Below are positions 6,731 through 15,768 of a stretch of DNA of 64,000 bases, in pieces. Source of the DNA: Hydrogenophilales bacterium (GTDB lineage: Bacteria; Pseudomonadota; Gammaproteobacteria; Burkholderiales; Thiobacillaceae); the NCBI GenBank assembly GCA_023258975.1, contig JAHFRD010000003.1:215965-279964 (forward strand), in the 5' to 3' direction. The position numbers were made by a program, and so were the translations under genes. The first letter of the stretch is position 1. Each line of letters begins with the position of its first letter. A model generated the notes under the pieces. The model ran no database searches. It was given only the letters and a program-made list of their open reading frames with translations, and had not been told where the DNA came from.

Positions 6731-7348
6731 ATGAAACGCTATTTCATTACCGGCCTGCTGATCTGGGTGCCGCTGGGCATCACGATCTGGGTGCTCTCCG
6801 CCCTGCTCGGGGCGATGGATCAGACCCTGCTGTTGCTGCCCGAGCACTGGCGCCCGCATTATTGGCTGGGCGTGCATATCCCCGGCCTGGGCGTGATTCT
6901 CACCGGCGTGGTCATCATCCTCACCGGCTTGTTCGCGGCCAATCTGATTGGCCAGCGTCTGGTACGGTTCTGGGAAAGCCTGCTGCAACGCATCCCGGTG
7001 GTGAAATCCATCTACGGCAGCGTCAAGCAGGTTTCCGACACCCTGTTGTCCGGCTCCGGCCTGGCCTTCAAGAAGGTGCTGCTGGTGCGCTACCCGCACC
7101 CGCAAGCCTGGTCGCTGGCGTTTCAGACCAACATCCCCAGCGAGGTGCGCGGGCAATTCGAGGCGGAATATGTGGCGGTGTTCATTCCGACCACGCCCAG
7201 CCCGGTCAACGGTTTCTATTTCTATGTGCGCCGTGACGAAACCATCGAACTCGACATGAGCGTCGATGCCGCGCTGAAAGCCATCGTTTCGATGGGTGTG
7301 GTGGCGCCGGCGATGAAGCTGGAAGTGGCCAACTACCCCGGCGATTGA
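6731..7348 (+). CDS. DUF502 family membrane protein
   Basis: 205 residues with two N-terminal membrane helices (about 4-26 and 50-77) separated by a short loop with PEHWRPHYWLG. The conserved stretch RIPVVKSIYGSVKQVSDTL follows, then a soluble beta-rich domain containing FIPTTPSPVNGFYFYV. These are hallmarks of the DUF502 family, found next to aspS in many proteobacteria. The ATG at 6731 puts the first helix at the N-terminus, and longer starts only add low-complexity sequence. The function is unknown, although the location suggests co-transcription with aspS (30-base gap). Confidence 0.85.
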   Translation: MKRYFITGLLIWVPLGITIWVLSALLGAMDQTLLLLPEHWRPHYWLGVHIPGLGVILTGVVIILTGLFAANLIGQRLVRFWESLLQRIPVVKSIYGSVKQVSDTLLSGSGLAFKKVLLVRYPHPQAWSLAFQTNIPSEVRGQFEAEYVAVFIPTTPSPVNGFYFYVRRDETIELDMSVDAALKAIVSMGVVAPAMKLEVANYPGD

Positions 7349-7378
7349 TCTCCATTTACTGATTAGCAGGATTCACTC

Positions 7379-9175
7379 ATGCGTACTCATTACTGCGGCG
7401 CCGTTGGTGCCACCCCTGGCGCCGACCACATCGGCCAGATCGTCACCCTTTGCGGCTGGGCCTCGCGCCGGCGCGACCACGGCGGCGTCATCTTCATCGA
7501 CCTGCGCGACCGCGAAGGCACGGTGCAGGTGGTGATCGACCCGGACACCCCGGAAGCCTTCAAGACCGCCGAGGACACGCGCAACGAATTCGTGCTCAAA
7601 GTGGTCGGCCGCGTGCGCGCCCGTCCCGCCGGCACCGAGAACGCCAACCTGCCCACCGGCATGGTCGAGGTGCTCACACAAAGCCTGGAGGTGCTGAACC
7701 CTTCGCTGACGCCGCCGTTCCAGATCGACGACGAGAACCTCAGCGAGAACATCCGCCTGCAATACCGCTACCTCGACCTGCGCCGCGAGCCGATGCAGAA
7801 GAACCTGCGCCTGCGCTACCGCGTCTCCAAGCTGATGCGCGATTACCTCGACGGCAACGGCTTCATGGAGGTGGAGACGCCGATGCTGACCCGTAGCACC
7901 CCGGAAGGCGCGCGCGATTATCTGGTGCCCTCGCGCGTGCATGACGGCATGTTCTACGCGCTGCCGCAGTCGCCGCAGTTGTTCAAGCAGTTGCTGATGG
8001 TGGCCGGCTTCGACCGCTATTTCCAGATCACCAAGTGTTTCCGCGACGAGGACCTGCGCGCCGACCGCCAGCCGGAATTCACCCAGGTGGATATGGAGAC
8101 CTCGTTCATGGGCGAGGAGGAGATCATGGGCCTGGTGGAAAGCATGATCCGCGACATGTTCCAGAAGGCGCAGGGCGTCGAACTGCCCGCCGCCTTCCAG
8201 CGCATGAGTTACGCCGAGGCGATGGCGCGCTATGGTTCCGACAAGCCGGACATGCGCGTTACCCTGGAAATCACCGAACTGACCGAGGTGATGAAGGACG
8301 TCGATTTCAAGGTGTTCTCCGGCCCCGCCAACGACGCCAAGGGCCGCGTCGCCGCCCTGCGCGTGCCGAAGGGCGGCGAGATGTCGCGCGGCGAGATCGA
8401 CGGTCTCACCGAATTCGCCAAAATCTATGGCGCCAAGGGTTTGGCCTGGATCAAGGTCAACGAAGCGGCCAAGGGTCGCGAGGGCCTGCAATCCCCCATC
8501 GTCAAGAATATCCATGACGCAGCGCTGGCCGAGATTCTCGCGCGCACCGGCGCGCAAGACGGCGACATCCTGTTCTTCGGCGCCGACCGTGCCAAGGTGG
8601 TGAACGACACCCTTGGGGCGCTACGCGCCAAGATCGGCCACGAGAAGGGCCATGTCGATGGCCGCGCCTGGGCGCCGCTGTGGGTGGTGGATTTCCCGAT
8701 GTTCGAGTTCAACGAGGATGAGAACCGCTGGGACGCCCTGCATCATCCCTTCACCGCGCCGAAGGACGGCCACGAGGAATATCTGGCGAGCGACCCCGGC
8801 CGCGCGTTATCGAAGGCCTACGACATGGTGCTGAACGGCTGGGAAGTCGGCGGCGGCTCGGTGCGTATCCACAAAGAGGCGGTGCAGGAAAAGGTGTTCG
8901 CCGCGTTGAACATCGGCGAGGAAGAACGCCGCGAGAAGTTCGGCTTCCTGCTCGACGCCCTGCAATACGGCGCGCCGCCGCACGGCGGCCTGGCCTTCGG
9001 CCTGGATCGCCTGGTCACCCTGATGACCGGCGCCGAATCCATCCGCGACGTGATCGCCTTCCCGAAAACCCAGCGCGCCTCCTGCCTGATGACCAGCGCC
9101 CCCAACGCGGTGGACGAGAAGCAGTTGCGCGAACTGCATATCCGGTTGCGCCAGAAGGCGGTTGAACCAGGCTGA
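7379..9175 (+). CDS. aspS: Aspartate--tRNA ligase
   Basis: 598 residues, the usual length of bacterial AspRS. The N-terminal OB-fold anticodon-binding domain includes [20 protein letters not shown]. Class II motif 2 is [19 protein letters not shown], the bacterial GAD insertion lies around 285-410, and motif 3 is [18 protein letters not shown] near the C-terminus. It charges tRNA-Asp in the cytosol. Without biochemical data it cannot be said whether it also charges tRNA-Asn. AGCAGGA upstream of the ATG supports the start. A stable hairpin follows the stop. Confidence 0.97.
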   Translation: MRTHYCGAVGATPGADHIGQIVTLCGWASRRRDHGGVIFIDLRDREGTVQVVIDPDTPEAFKTAEDTRNEFVLKVVGRVRARPAGTENANLPTGMVEVLTQSLEVLNPSLTPPFQIDDENLSENIRLQYRYLDLRREPMQKNLRLRYRVSKLMRDYLDGNGFMEVETPMLTRSTPEGARDYLVPSRVHDGMFYALPQSPQLFKQLLMVAGFDRYFQITKCFRDEDLRADRQPEFTQVDMETSFMGEEEIMGLVESMIRDMFQKAQGVELPAAFQRMSYAEAMARYGSDKPDMRVTLEITELTEVMKDVDFKVFSGPANDAKGRVAALRVPKGGEMSRGEIDGLTEFAKIYGAKGLAWIKVNEAAKGREGLQSPIVKNIHDAALAEILARTGAQDGDILFFGADRAKVVNDTLGALRAKIGHEKGHVDGRAWAPLWVVDFPMFEFNEDENRWDALHHPFTAPKDGHEEYLASDPGRALSKAYDMVLNGWEVGGGSVRIHKEAVQEKVFAALNIGEEERREKFGFLLDALQYGAPPHGGLAFGLDRLVTLMTGAESIRDVIAFPKTQRASCLMTSAPNAVDEKQLRELHIRLRQKAVEPG

Positions 9176-9197
9176 ACCTGGTCGCGGCGGAATTGGA

Positions 9198-9219
9198 AAC
9201 GGGGGCTGCGGCCCCCGTT
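9198..9219. terminator. Hairpin after aspS
   Basis: AACGGGGGC-TGCG-GCCCCCGTT is a perfect 9-bp stem with a tetraloop, 22 bases after the aspS stop. There is no T-run, because a family A repeat begins immediately after it. It may act as a weak terminator or as an RNA 3'-end stabiliser. Confidence 0.5.
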
Positions 9220-9291
9220 GTAGCGTCGGCTTTATGTCCCGCAGGGACGGTATCCTTTAGGGCCAGCGGGCTGTTTTAAAGACGCCGGCGC
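9220..9291. repeat. Family A repeat, extended form (copy 4)
   Basis: GTAGCGTCGGC, then the inner block GGGACGGTATCCTTTAGGGC found also in the 5889 copy, and an end with AAAGACGCCGGCGC. The right arm is incomplete: it breaks off where the superoxide dismutase remnant begins. No MITE-like ends flank this copy. Confidence 0.75.
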
Positions 9292-9293
9292 AT

Positions 9294-9413
9294 TCATCTC
9301 TTGGCGAGGTTCTCCGCCGCGAAATCCCAATTGATGAGCTTGTCGAGCACGGCATTGACGTAATCTGCGCGACGGTTCTGGTAGTCCAGGTAGCAGGCGT
9401 GTTCCCCTCCCGC
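9294..9413 (-). pseudogene. C-terminal remnant of an Fe/Mn superoxide dismutase
   Basis: Read on the minus strand the segment encodes [20 protein letters not shown] and then [16 protein letters not shown] followed by TGA. It matches the C-terminal block of Fe/Mn superoxide dismutases ([13 protein letters not shown] and NWDFVAENF in typical members). The residue before EH is Gly where dismutases have Trp, and similarity ends there, leaving about 39 codons of a roughly 195-residue enzyme. The metal-binding residues upstream are gone, so it cannot be active. The remaining 148 bases to the next gene show nothing I recognise. Confidence 0.75.
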
Positions 9414-9561
9414 ACCCACGTACCACGCTTACGTGCGCGCCTGGCACGCAATACCTCCGGAGTGATACCTCTTCGTAACCCCCCCGCCGCGCTGGGCAAG
9501 CGGATAGATTTATCGTGATAGGGAAGCCATCCTGGTTCCCGACTGAAAAGAAGGTATTGGG

Positions 9562-10413
9562 ATGAAAGAAAACAACATTCACGGCGCGCGCCGACAATTT
9601 CTACTGGGCATGGCGGGTGTTGGCGTGGCCGCGCTGCTGCCGACGGGCGTGGCCTTCGCTGCGGGCATCACCGACATCGGCGACGCCATCAACAAGGCCG
9701 GCCGTCAGCGCATGCTCTCGCAGCGCATGGCCAAGGCCTACTGCCAGATCGGCCTGGGCATCCTGCCGGGGCGTTCGGAAAAAATTCTTGCCCTGTCGCT
9801 GCAACGGTTCAGCGATCAGTTGGCCGAACTCAAGGCCTATGCGCCGACGCCGGACGTCAAGGAAAGCTATGCCGAGTTGGACAAGCTCTGGCGTCGATAC
9901 CAGAGCCTGCTTTCCGGCAAGCCCAACCTCGAAAACGCCCGCCTGATCGCCACCCTCAACGAGGACGTGTTGCGCACCGCGCACCTGGCGACGACGCAAC
10001 TGGAACTGCACGCCGCCAGCAATGTCGGCCGTCTCATCAACGTCGCCGGCCGCCAGCGCATGCTGTCGCAGCGCATGGCCAAGTTCTACATGTTCCGCCA
10101 ATGGGGCATCAAATCCGCCTCGATGGAACAGGAGGCGCAACTGGCGCGGCGCGAATTCATCAGCGCCCTGGATGCCCTCGGCAAGGCGCAGGAAAACGAC
10201 AGCGCCATCAAAAACGAACTGGAACTGGCGCGCATGCAGTGGCTGTTCTTCGATGAGGCGCTGAAACAGCAGGATGTCGGCGGCAAGGACATGATGACCT
10301 ACGCCACCAACGTCGCCACCACCAGCGAGCGCCTGCTTGAAGTGATGGACCGCGTCACCGGACATTACGCCCGCATCAGCGCCGCCTCATCCACGCCGGA
10401 ACGCAAGCGCTGA
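9562..10413 (+). CDS. Tat-exported protein with two PilJ/NarX-type N-terminal sensor repeats
   Basis: 283 residues. The N-terminus GARRQFLLGMAGVGVAALLP is a twin-arginine-type signal ending near AFA. The mature part contains the same motif twice, INKAGRQRMLSQRMAK near residue 43 and INVAGRQRMLSQRMAK near 158, each followed by a long helical segment. The motif is typical of the PilJ N-terminal domain, which forms four-helix sensor modules in chemoreceptors and NarX-like kinases. Here the domains are free of any kinase or receptor part, so the product is probably a soluble periplasmic helical protein. Ligand and partner are unknown, and no neighbour explains it. Confidence 0.75.
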   Translation: MKENNIHGARRQFLLGMAGVGVAALLPTGVAFAAGITDIGDAINKAGRQRMLSQRMAKAYCQIGLGILPGRSEKILALSLQRFSDQLAELKAYAPTPDVKESYAELDKLWRRYQSLLSGKPNLENARLIATLNEDVLRTAHLATTQLELHAASNVGRLINVAGRQRMLSQRMAKFYMFRQWGIKSASMEQEAQLARREFISALDALGKAQENDSAIKNELELARMQWLFFDEALKQQDVGGKDMMTYATNVATTSERLLEVMDRVTGHYARISAASSTPERKR

Positions 10414-10420
10414 ACCTTGT

Positions 10421-10453
10421 TGTAGCGCCGCCGGCAGCCCGGCCGGTGCTACA
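10421..10453. repeat. Family A short palindrome supplying a stop codon (copy 5)
   Basis: TGTAGCGCCGCCGG paired with CCGGCCGGTGCTACA, lying between two convergent genes. The minus-strand TAG in the right arm (10449-10451) is the stop codon of the methionine gamma-lyase gene. The hairpin could serve as a bidirectional terminator. Confidence 0.7.
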
Positions 10454-11648
10454 CGGCGGCCAGCGCCTGTTCCAGGTCGGCTTGCAGGTCTTCGATGTCC
10501 TCCAGCCCAACCGACAGCCTGACCAGGCCGGGGCTGATTCCATGCTCCGCCTGTTGTTCCGGGGTGTAGGTGGAATGGGTCATGGAGGCGGGGTGCTGCA
10601 CCAGGGTTTCCGCGTCGCCCAGGCTGACGGCGCGAGTGCACAGCTTGAGCGTGTCCATGAAAACACGGCCGGCCGCGAAACCTCCTTTCAATTCCAGCGC
10701 GATCATGCCGCCCGCCTGGCGCATCTGGCGTTGCGCCAGCGCGTATTGCGGAAACTCGGGCAGGCCGGGATAGGACACGCCGGCCACGGCGGGGTGCGCG
10801 GCCAGGTAGCGGGCCAGGGCAGTGGCGCCGGCGCAGTGCCGATCCATGCGGATGGCCAGGGTTTTCAGGCCGCGCAGCACCAGGAAGGCGTCGAACGGAG
10901 ACATCACCGCGCCGGTCATTTCCTTGATGCCGAAGAAGCGCATGCGCTGAATATCCTCCTCCGGGCCGATCACCGCGCCGGCCAGCAGATCGCCGTGGCC
11001 GCCCAGGTATTTGGTGGCGGAATGCACCACGTAGGTGGCGCCCAGTTGCAAAGGGCGTTGCAGATAAGGCGTGCAGTACGTGTTGTCCACCATCAGGGGA
11101 ACGCTGCGCGATTTGCCGATTTCCGCAACGGCGGCGATGTCGATCAACCGCATGTTGGGGTTGGTCGGAGACTCGCAGAACAGCAGACGGGTACGTGGCG
11201 TGATGGCGGCCTCCAGCGCTTCCGGCCGGGTCATGTCGACCATGTTCACGGTCACGCCCAGGCGCGAAAGACCGTGATGGAAGAAACCGAAGGTGCAGCC
11301 ATACAGGGTCTGGTCGGCGACGATTTCATCGCCCGCCTGCACCAGGCTGTAGATGGCCGAAGTGATGGCGCCCATGCCGGAGGCGGTGCACAAGGCCGCC
11401 GCCCCACCTTCCAGATCCGCCAGACGGCTTTCCAGCAGCGCCACGGTGGGATTGCCGACGCGCGAGTAGATGTAACCGGCGGATTCCCCGGCGAAACGCT
11501 GCCTGCCCTGCTCGGTGCTCTCGAAGGCGAAGGTGGAAGTCAGATAGATCGGAGGCACCAGCGCCCCCTCGTGCTCATGGGGATCGTGGTTCAGATGGAT
11601 GGCGCGAGTGGCGAAGCCGAGGGGCTTGTAAGAATCAGCGGGTTTCAT
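10449..11648 (-). CDS. megL: Methionine gamma-lyase (Cys/Met-metabolism PLP enzyme)
   Basis: 399 residues from MKPADSYKPLGFATRAIH. A fold-type I PLP enzyme with YSRVGNPT, the substrate loop LYGCTF (Tyr116, Cys118), DNTYCTPYLQRP and the Schiff-base lysine in SATKYLGGHGD (Lys213). The active-site Cys of LYGCTF is characteristic of methionine gamma-lyases, and the sequence follows the Pseudomonas enzyme closely from memory. It would cleave L-methionine to methanethiol, 2-oxobutyrate and ammonia. Close relatives include cystathionine gamma-lyase and O-acylhomoserine sulfhydrylase. A start nine codons earlier is possible, and neither start has a strong ribosome site. Confidence 0.85.
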   Translation of the reverse strand: MKPADSYKPLGFATRAIHLNHDPHEHEGALVPPIYLTSTFAFESTEQGRQRFAGESAGYIYSRVGNPTVALLESRLADLEGGAAALCTASGMGAITSAIYSLVQAGDEIVADQTLYGCTFGFFHHGLSRLGVTVNMVDMTRPEALEAAITPRTRLLFCESPTNPNMRLIDIAAVAEIGKSRSVPLMVDNTYCTPYLQRPLQLGATYVVHSATKYLGGHGDLLAGAVIGPEEDIQRMRFFGIKEMTGAVMSPFDAFLVLRGLKTLAIRMDRHCAGATALARYLAAHPAVAGVSYPGLPEFPQYALAQRQMRQAGGMIALELKGGFAAGRVFMDTLKLCTRAVSLGDAETLVQHPASMTHSTYTPEQQAEHGISPGLVRLSVGLEDIEDLQADLEQALAAV

Positions 11649-11880
11649 GGTGATGGCTTGTTCGTGGCGATACATTCAGCATACATGCAGCGTCGAGGGA
11701 GGGTGACGCTCCCCCGTGTACCACGGCTCTGTTCGCGTCAGAAAAGCGTTGATTTATTCCCCGCCCCCGAGGCGGCTTCCGCAGAGTGCGGCAATGCGTC
11801 ATAGGCATCATCACCGTTGCCTGAGCGGATCCACCAACCCGAGCGGGTTCTCCGCCTGTCGTCCTGGATCCGGGTGAAAT

Positions 11881-13737
11881 CTACGAGGACGTCGAACCGG
11901 CGGTGCCGGCCACATGAACCGCCGGCTGATACTCCGGCACCCATTGCCGCAACTTTGCGCGTACCTCGGCGTCACCAACCGATTCGCTTCGGACGATCCA
12001 GTCCAGCATGACGGCAACCTCTGCCGCTACCGCATCGCGCGCCTTCGCCACCCGCAACTTGGGATGCGGCGTCGGCAGGGTGGACTCGGAATCCGCGATC
12101 AGCTCCTCATAAAGCTTCTCGCCAGGACGCAGACCGCTGAATTCGATACGGATTTCGTCCTCGGTCTTGCCGGACAACCGAATCATCAGTCGCGCCAATT
12201 CCGCGATCTTCACTGGTTCGCCCATGTCCAGCACGAAAATCTCCCCCCCCCGCCCCATCAGCCCGGCCTGCAACACCAGTTGAGCGGCCTCGGGGATGGA
12301 CATGAAAAAACGGGTAATTTCCGGATGCGTCACCGTCACCGGCCCGCCAGCCTCGATCTGCTTCTGGAACTTCGGAATGACGCTGCCGGAGGAACCCAAC
12401 ACATTGCCGAAACGCACGGAGATGAAACGAGTGCCTTCCGGCTCCTGCATGGTCTGGCACACCATTTCCGCCAGCCTTTTCGAGGTTCCCATGACATTGG
12501 TCGGATTCACCGCCTTGTCGGTGGAGATCATCACGAACTTTCCGACCCCCGCGTTCTTGGCCGCGAGGGCCACCACCCAGGTTCCCAGCACATTGTTCTT
12601 CAGCGCCTGCAAGGCGTTCACCTGTTCCATCAGGGGGACATGCTTGTAAGCCGCCGCGTGGAACACCACATCGGGACGGTAGTCCCGCATCACCTGTTCA
12701 ACGCGAACCGCATCCTTTACATCGCCGATGACGCAAATGAGCGGCTGTTCAGGACAACAGCGGGAGAATTCCTGTTCCATGCCATAGAGCGCGAACTCCC
12801 CTTGCTCGAACAACACCAGCAAGCGTGGCTTGAAATGCGCCAACTGCCGGCATAGCTCGGAGCCGATTGAACCGCCCGCGCCGGTGACCATCACCACCTT
12901 GTCGGTCAGCAATTCATGCAGCCCCTGGCAATCGAGATCCACCGGGTCACGCCCGAGAAGATCATCCAGTTCGATCTTGCGCAGGGCCGCCACCGACACG
13001 CGCCCCTGCATGAGGTCGTCCATCGAGGGCACCGTCAGAATGTTGAGGCCGATACGCGCGCACTGATCCGCGATCTGGGTACGCGCCGCATGAGCGGCGG
13101 AGGGAATCGCCAGGATGACGTCCCGCACACCATTCTTCTCGGCCCAGTGCTTGACCTCCCCGGTAGGCCCCAATACGGGAACACCTTGAATCAAACGCCC
13201 CTGCTTGCCGGGCGCGTCGTCCAGCAGCCCCACGGGTTGATAGCCCGATGACGTGCGATTCAGTTCGCGCAGGAGAAAATCCGCCGCCGAACCGGCGCCC
13301 AGAATCAACACTGGCTTGGTTTCCAACAGAATTCCAGCGAAGCGATGATCCTTCCATGCCCGGTAGGCGAAGCGGCTCCCACCCATGATGAGCACCAGCA
13401 GGATCGGGTCGAGGATAAGAACCGAGCGCGGCACCACCGCCTCCACCCGGAACAGAACCAACATCAGCGTTGTCGCGATCGTCGCAACCCCGACAGCCTT
13501 CAGAATCCGTTTGAGATCCGGCAGACTGGCGAAACGCCAGATCCCTCGATAAAGACCGAAATACCAGAACAGGGTGGCCTGCAGCGGTACCACCCAGATC
13601 AGTGTGGACAAAACCGCCAACAGGTATTCCGATGGCAGAGAAAGATTGAAACGCAACCAGTAAGCTCCCAGCCAGGCAATAACGGAAGCAGCCAGGTCGT
13701 GCAGGATGACCAGTGTGACACGGAGACTAATACGCAT
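11881..13737 (-). CDS. Membrane-anchored nucleotide-sugar 4,6-dehydratase (PglF/WbpM/CapD family)
   Basis: 618 residues. Four N-terminal membrane helices (within about 1-120) precede a Rossmann-like domain (LILGAGSAADFL near 145) and a C-terminal extended SDR with TGAGGSIGSE (about 285-294). In the catalytic site ISTDKAVNPTNVMGTSKR the usual tyrosine is Met416, with Lys420 kept, a hallmark of this dehydratase family. It likely makes UDP-2-acetamido-2,6-dideoxy-4-keto sugar for glycan assembly. It overlaps the WecA-like gene by 11 bases and starts the glycan locus as its downstream end. Confidence 0.88.
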   Translation of the reverse strand: MRISLRVTLVILHDLAASVIAWLGAYWLRFNLSLPSEYLLAVLSTLIWVVPLQATLFWYFGLYRGIWRFASLPDLKRILKAVGVATIATTLMLVLFRVEAVVPRSVLILDPILLVLIMGGSRFAYRAWKDHRFAGILLETKPVLILGAGSAADFLLRELNRTSSGYQPVGLLDDAPGKQGRLIQGVPVLGPTGEVKHWAEKNGVRDVILAIPSAAHAARTQIADQCARIGLNILTVPSMDDLMQGRVSVAALRKIELDDLLGRDPVDLDCQGLHELLTDKVVMVTGAGGSIGSELCRQLAHFKPRLLVLFEQGEFALYGMEQEFSRCCPEQPLICVIGDVKDAVRVEQVMRDYRPDVVFHAAAYKHVPLMEQVNALQALKNNVLGTWVVALAAKNAGVGKFVMISTDKAVNPTNVMGTSKRLAEMVCQTMQEPEGTRFISVRFGNVLGSSGSVIPKFQKQIEAGGPVTVTHPEITRFFMSIPEAAQLVLQAGLMGRGGEIFVLDMGEPVKIAELARLMIRLSGKTEDEIRIEFSGLRPGEKLYEELIADSESTLPTPHPKLRVAKARDAVAAEVAVMLDWIVRSESVGDAEVRAKLRQWVPEYQPAVHVAGTAGSTSS

Positions 13738-14692
13738 GACCAGCCCCGCGCCAACGCCTGTCAATACTCAGCATGGTCAACCCGTAGAACAGCGCCCACG
13801 CCAACCCCAATCCCCATTGCAAGGTCGGCCAAACCACCAGTGCCAAGCCCGAGATTGCCACTGCGGCCATCACCACATACTCGCCCCACGCCAAGCGGCC
13901 GTGACTGAAGCCCATACGCACCAGGCGCTGGTAGTAGTGACTGCGGTGCGCCTGCCATACCTTTTCTCCACGCCCCAACCTGGTGACTAGAGTCACCGTG
14001 GCATCGACGATGAAGGGGGAGAACACCAGCACTGGCAATAACGGGGTCCATAGGCCATCGCGCACCCCATGCCAACCGATGCCAGCAGCCAGGAAACCCA
14101 GTGGAATCGAGCCGCAGTCACCCATGAACAGGCGGGCTGGAGGGAAATTGAAGCGCAGGAAAGCCAGAGCGGCCCCAGCCACTGACAGGCTCACTGCCGC
14201 CAGATCCGGGGCGCCGCCCAGCCAGGCCGCCCCCCCGTAGGCGCCGAATCCCGCCACAGCCATGCCACCAGCCAGTCCATCCGCGCCATCCATGAAGTTG
14301 TAGAGATTGGTCATCCACACCATGACCACCACACCCAGGGCCAACGCGACAACATCACTCTCACCCGCCAACGTCAGAAATACCCCAGCCCCCAGCAGGT
14401 GGGCTGGCAAGCGTGTCCGCACCGACAAGCCACGCAAGTCATCCAACCAGGACAGGGCCGCCAGTACCAAGGTAACCGCCAGCAGCGGCGCCAAATCCAC
14501 CGGCTGCCACAACGACATCGCTACCAGCACCCCCGACACGATCCCCAGACCACCCACGCGTGGCACTGCCTGGACGTGAAGGGAACGCTCGTTGGGATGA
14601 TCCAGGGGGAGCCGATGCTTCTGGCGCAACAGCCAGGCCAGTAGCAGGTAACAGGCCAGGAAGGCCAGAGGAAAGCAAATCAGGGCGGGCAT
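13727..14692 (-). CDS. Undecaprenyl-phosphate sugar-1-phosphate transferase (WecA/WbpL family)
   Basis: 321 residues with about ten membrane helices. Catalytic motifs are SWLDDLRGLS (Asp pair), NLYNFMDGADGLAGG, FMGDCGSIPLGFL and the cytoplasmic HRSHYYQRLVRMG. This is the polyisoprenyl-phosphate N-acetylhexosamine-1-phosphate transferase family, which starts O-antigen or protein-glycan repeat units on lipid carrier at the inner membrane. Partnered with the dehydratase just downstream and the epimerase upstream, it resembles the WbpV-WbpL-WbpM trio. The donor sugar cannot be read from sequence. Confidence 0.88.
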   Translation of the reverse strand: MPALICFPLAFLACYLLLAWLLRQKHRLPLDHPNERSLHVQAVPRVGGLGIVSGVLVAMSLWQPVDLAPLLAVTLVLAALSWLDDLRGLSVRTRLPAHLLGAGVFLTLAGESDVVALALGVVVMVWMTNLYNFMDGADGLAGGMAVAGFGAYGGAAWLGGAPDLAAVSLSVAGAALAFLRFNFPPARLFMGDCGSIPLGFLAAGIGWHGVRDGLWTPLLPVLVFSPFIVDATVTLVTRLGRGEKVWQAHRSHYYQRLVRMGFSHGRLAWGEYVVMAAVAISGLALVVWPTLQWGLGLAWALFYGLTMLSIDRRWRGAGHAY

Positions 14693-14703
14693 GGGGCGAC
14701 ACT

Positions 14704-15675
14704 CTACCGGCTGGCCGGCGACGCCTCCATACGACTTTGGAGATAATGCCGCGCCGTCTCAGCCAGACCCGCATCCAGGTCATAGGGGGGAATCCAGCCC
14801 AGTTCGCGCCGGATTCGGCTGCTGTCCACGACCAGCGAGCCCAGCAGCCGATCCACCTCCTGGCGTTTTCCCAGCAGCCCCCCCGCCAAGGCGAACCAGG
14901 CCTGTGGCACCGGCAGCAATCGCGCCGGGCGTCCCATGACCAGTGCGAGGTGGCGCACGAGTTCTGGGGTAGAGACATCCTCACCGTCTGACAGAAGATA
15001 AGTCCGATTCGCCGCAGCGGGGTGTTCCAGGCACACCTGAATGGCATCCGTCAGATTACCCAGATAAAGCAGGCTGCGGCAGTTTGTCACACGCCCCAGA
15101 GGCAACGGCCATCCTTTCTCCACACAGCGCATCAGGCGTTGGAAATTCGCCCCCACCCCAGGCCCATAGACCAGGGGCGGACGCAGGATCACCACCTCCA
15201 AACCGGTCTCCTCGGCAATCCTAATCAATCCAAGCTCCGCCTCCCACTTGGAAATCGCATAGGCATCCTGCGGCGCAGGCGGATCATCTTCCGCATAGGG
15301 CGCCGGTCGGCCCTCGCCGTTCACCTTGATGCTGCTTATCAACACGAAACGGCGTGCTCCCGCCATTGCCGCTTGTCGCGCCAACGCCAGGGTTCCTTCC
15401 AGATTGACCGCGCGAAAGACAGCCAGCGGGTCGGCGGCAAGCTCATCCATCACATGCACACGGGCCGCGCAGTGCACCACGCCATCCACGCCGTCCAGTG
15501 CCTCGCGCCAGACCGTATTGGCGCCTAGGTTTCCAACCCGAACGTACTCAACTCCAGACACGGGAACCGCCGGTGAACCGCGTGTCGCACCTCGCACCTT
15601 ATGTCCCCGAACCATCAGGTCATCCGCCAGGAATTGCCCAACAAAACCGGTCACTCCCGTCACCAAAACATTCAT
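14704..15675 (-). CDS. NAD-dependent sugar epimerase/reductase (WbpV-like extended SDR)
   Basis: 323 residues from MNVLVTGVTGFVGQFL (nucleotide-binding GxxGFxG). The catalytic elements are SSIKVNGEG and YAISKWEAE (Tyr-x3-Lys), with RPPLVYGPGVGANF and FALAGGLLGKR downstream. It belongs to the extended SDR epimerase/dehydratase group found with WecA-type transferases. It probably adjusts the 4-position of the dehydratase product, as proposed for WbpV. The start at 15675 fits the Rossmann strand, and the longer frame adds a hydrophilic tail with no support. Confidence 0.8.
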   Translation of the reverse strand: MNVLVTGVTGFVGQFLADDLMVRGHKVRGATRGSPAVPVSGVEYVRVGNLGANTVWREALDGVDGVVHCAARVHVMDELAADPLAVFRAVNLEGTLALARQAAMAGARRFVLISSIKVNGEGRPAPYAEDDPPAPQDAYAISKWEAELGLIRIAEETGLEVVILRPPLVYGPGVGANFQRLMRCVEKGWPLPLGRVTNCRSLLYLGNLTDAIQVCLEHPAAANRTYLLSDGEDVSTPELVRHLALVMGRPARLLPVPQAWFALAGGLLGKRQEVDRLLGSLVVDSSRIRRELGWIPPYDLDAGLAETARHYLQSRMEASPASR

Positions 15676-15768
15676 CCTGGATTTTCCATTAGCACTTTGC
15701 CCGCCCATAAATGACGAACGGAGAGCATAAAGCGAATCTTGCTGGAATCTCCTGCTATGAGTGGAGGC

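Noticed and set aside
10446..11804. 452-residue plus-strand frame opposite methionine gamma-lyase
   Set aside because: Typical antisense shadow in GC-rich DNA, with no domain.
11649..11880. Small minus-strand frame between megL and the dehydratase gene
   Set aside because: Low-complexity Arg/Gly/Asp composition, no ribosome site and no family. I see nothing else in this 232-base gap.
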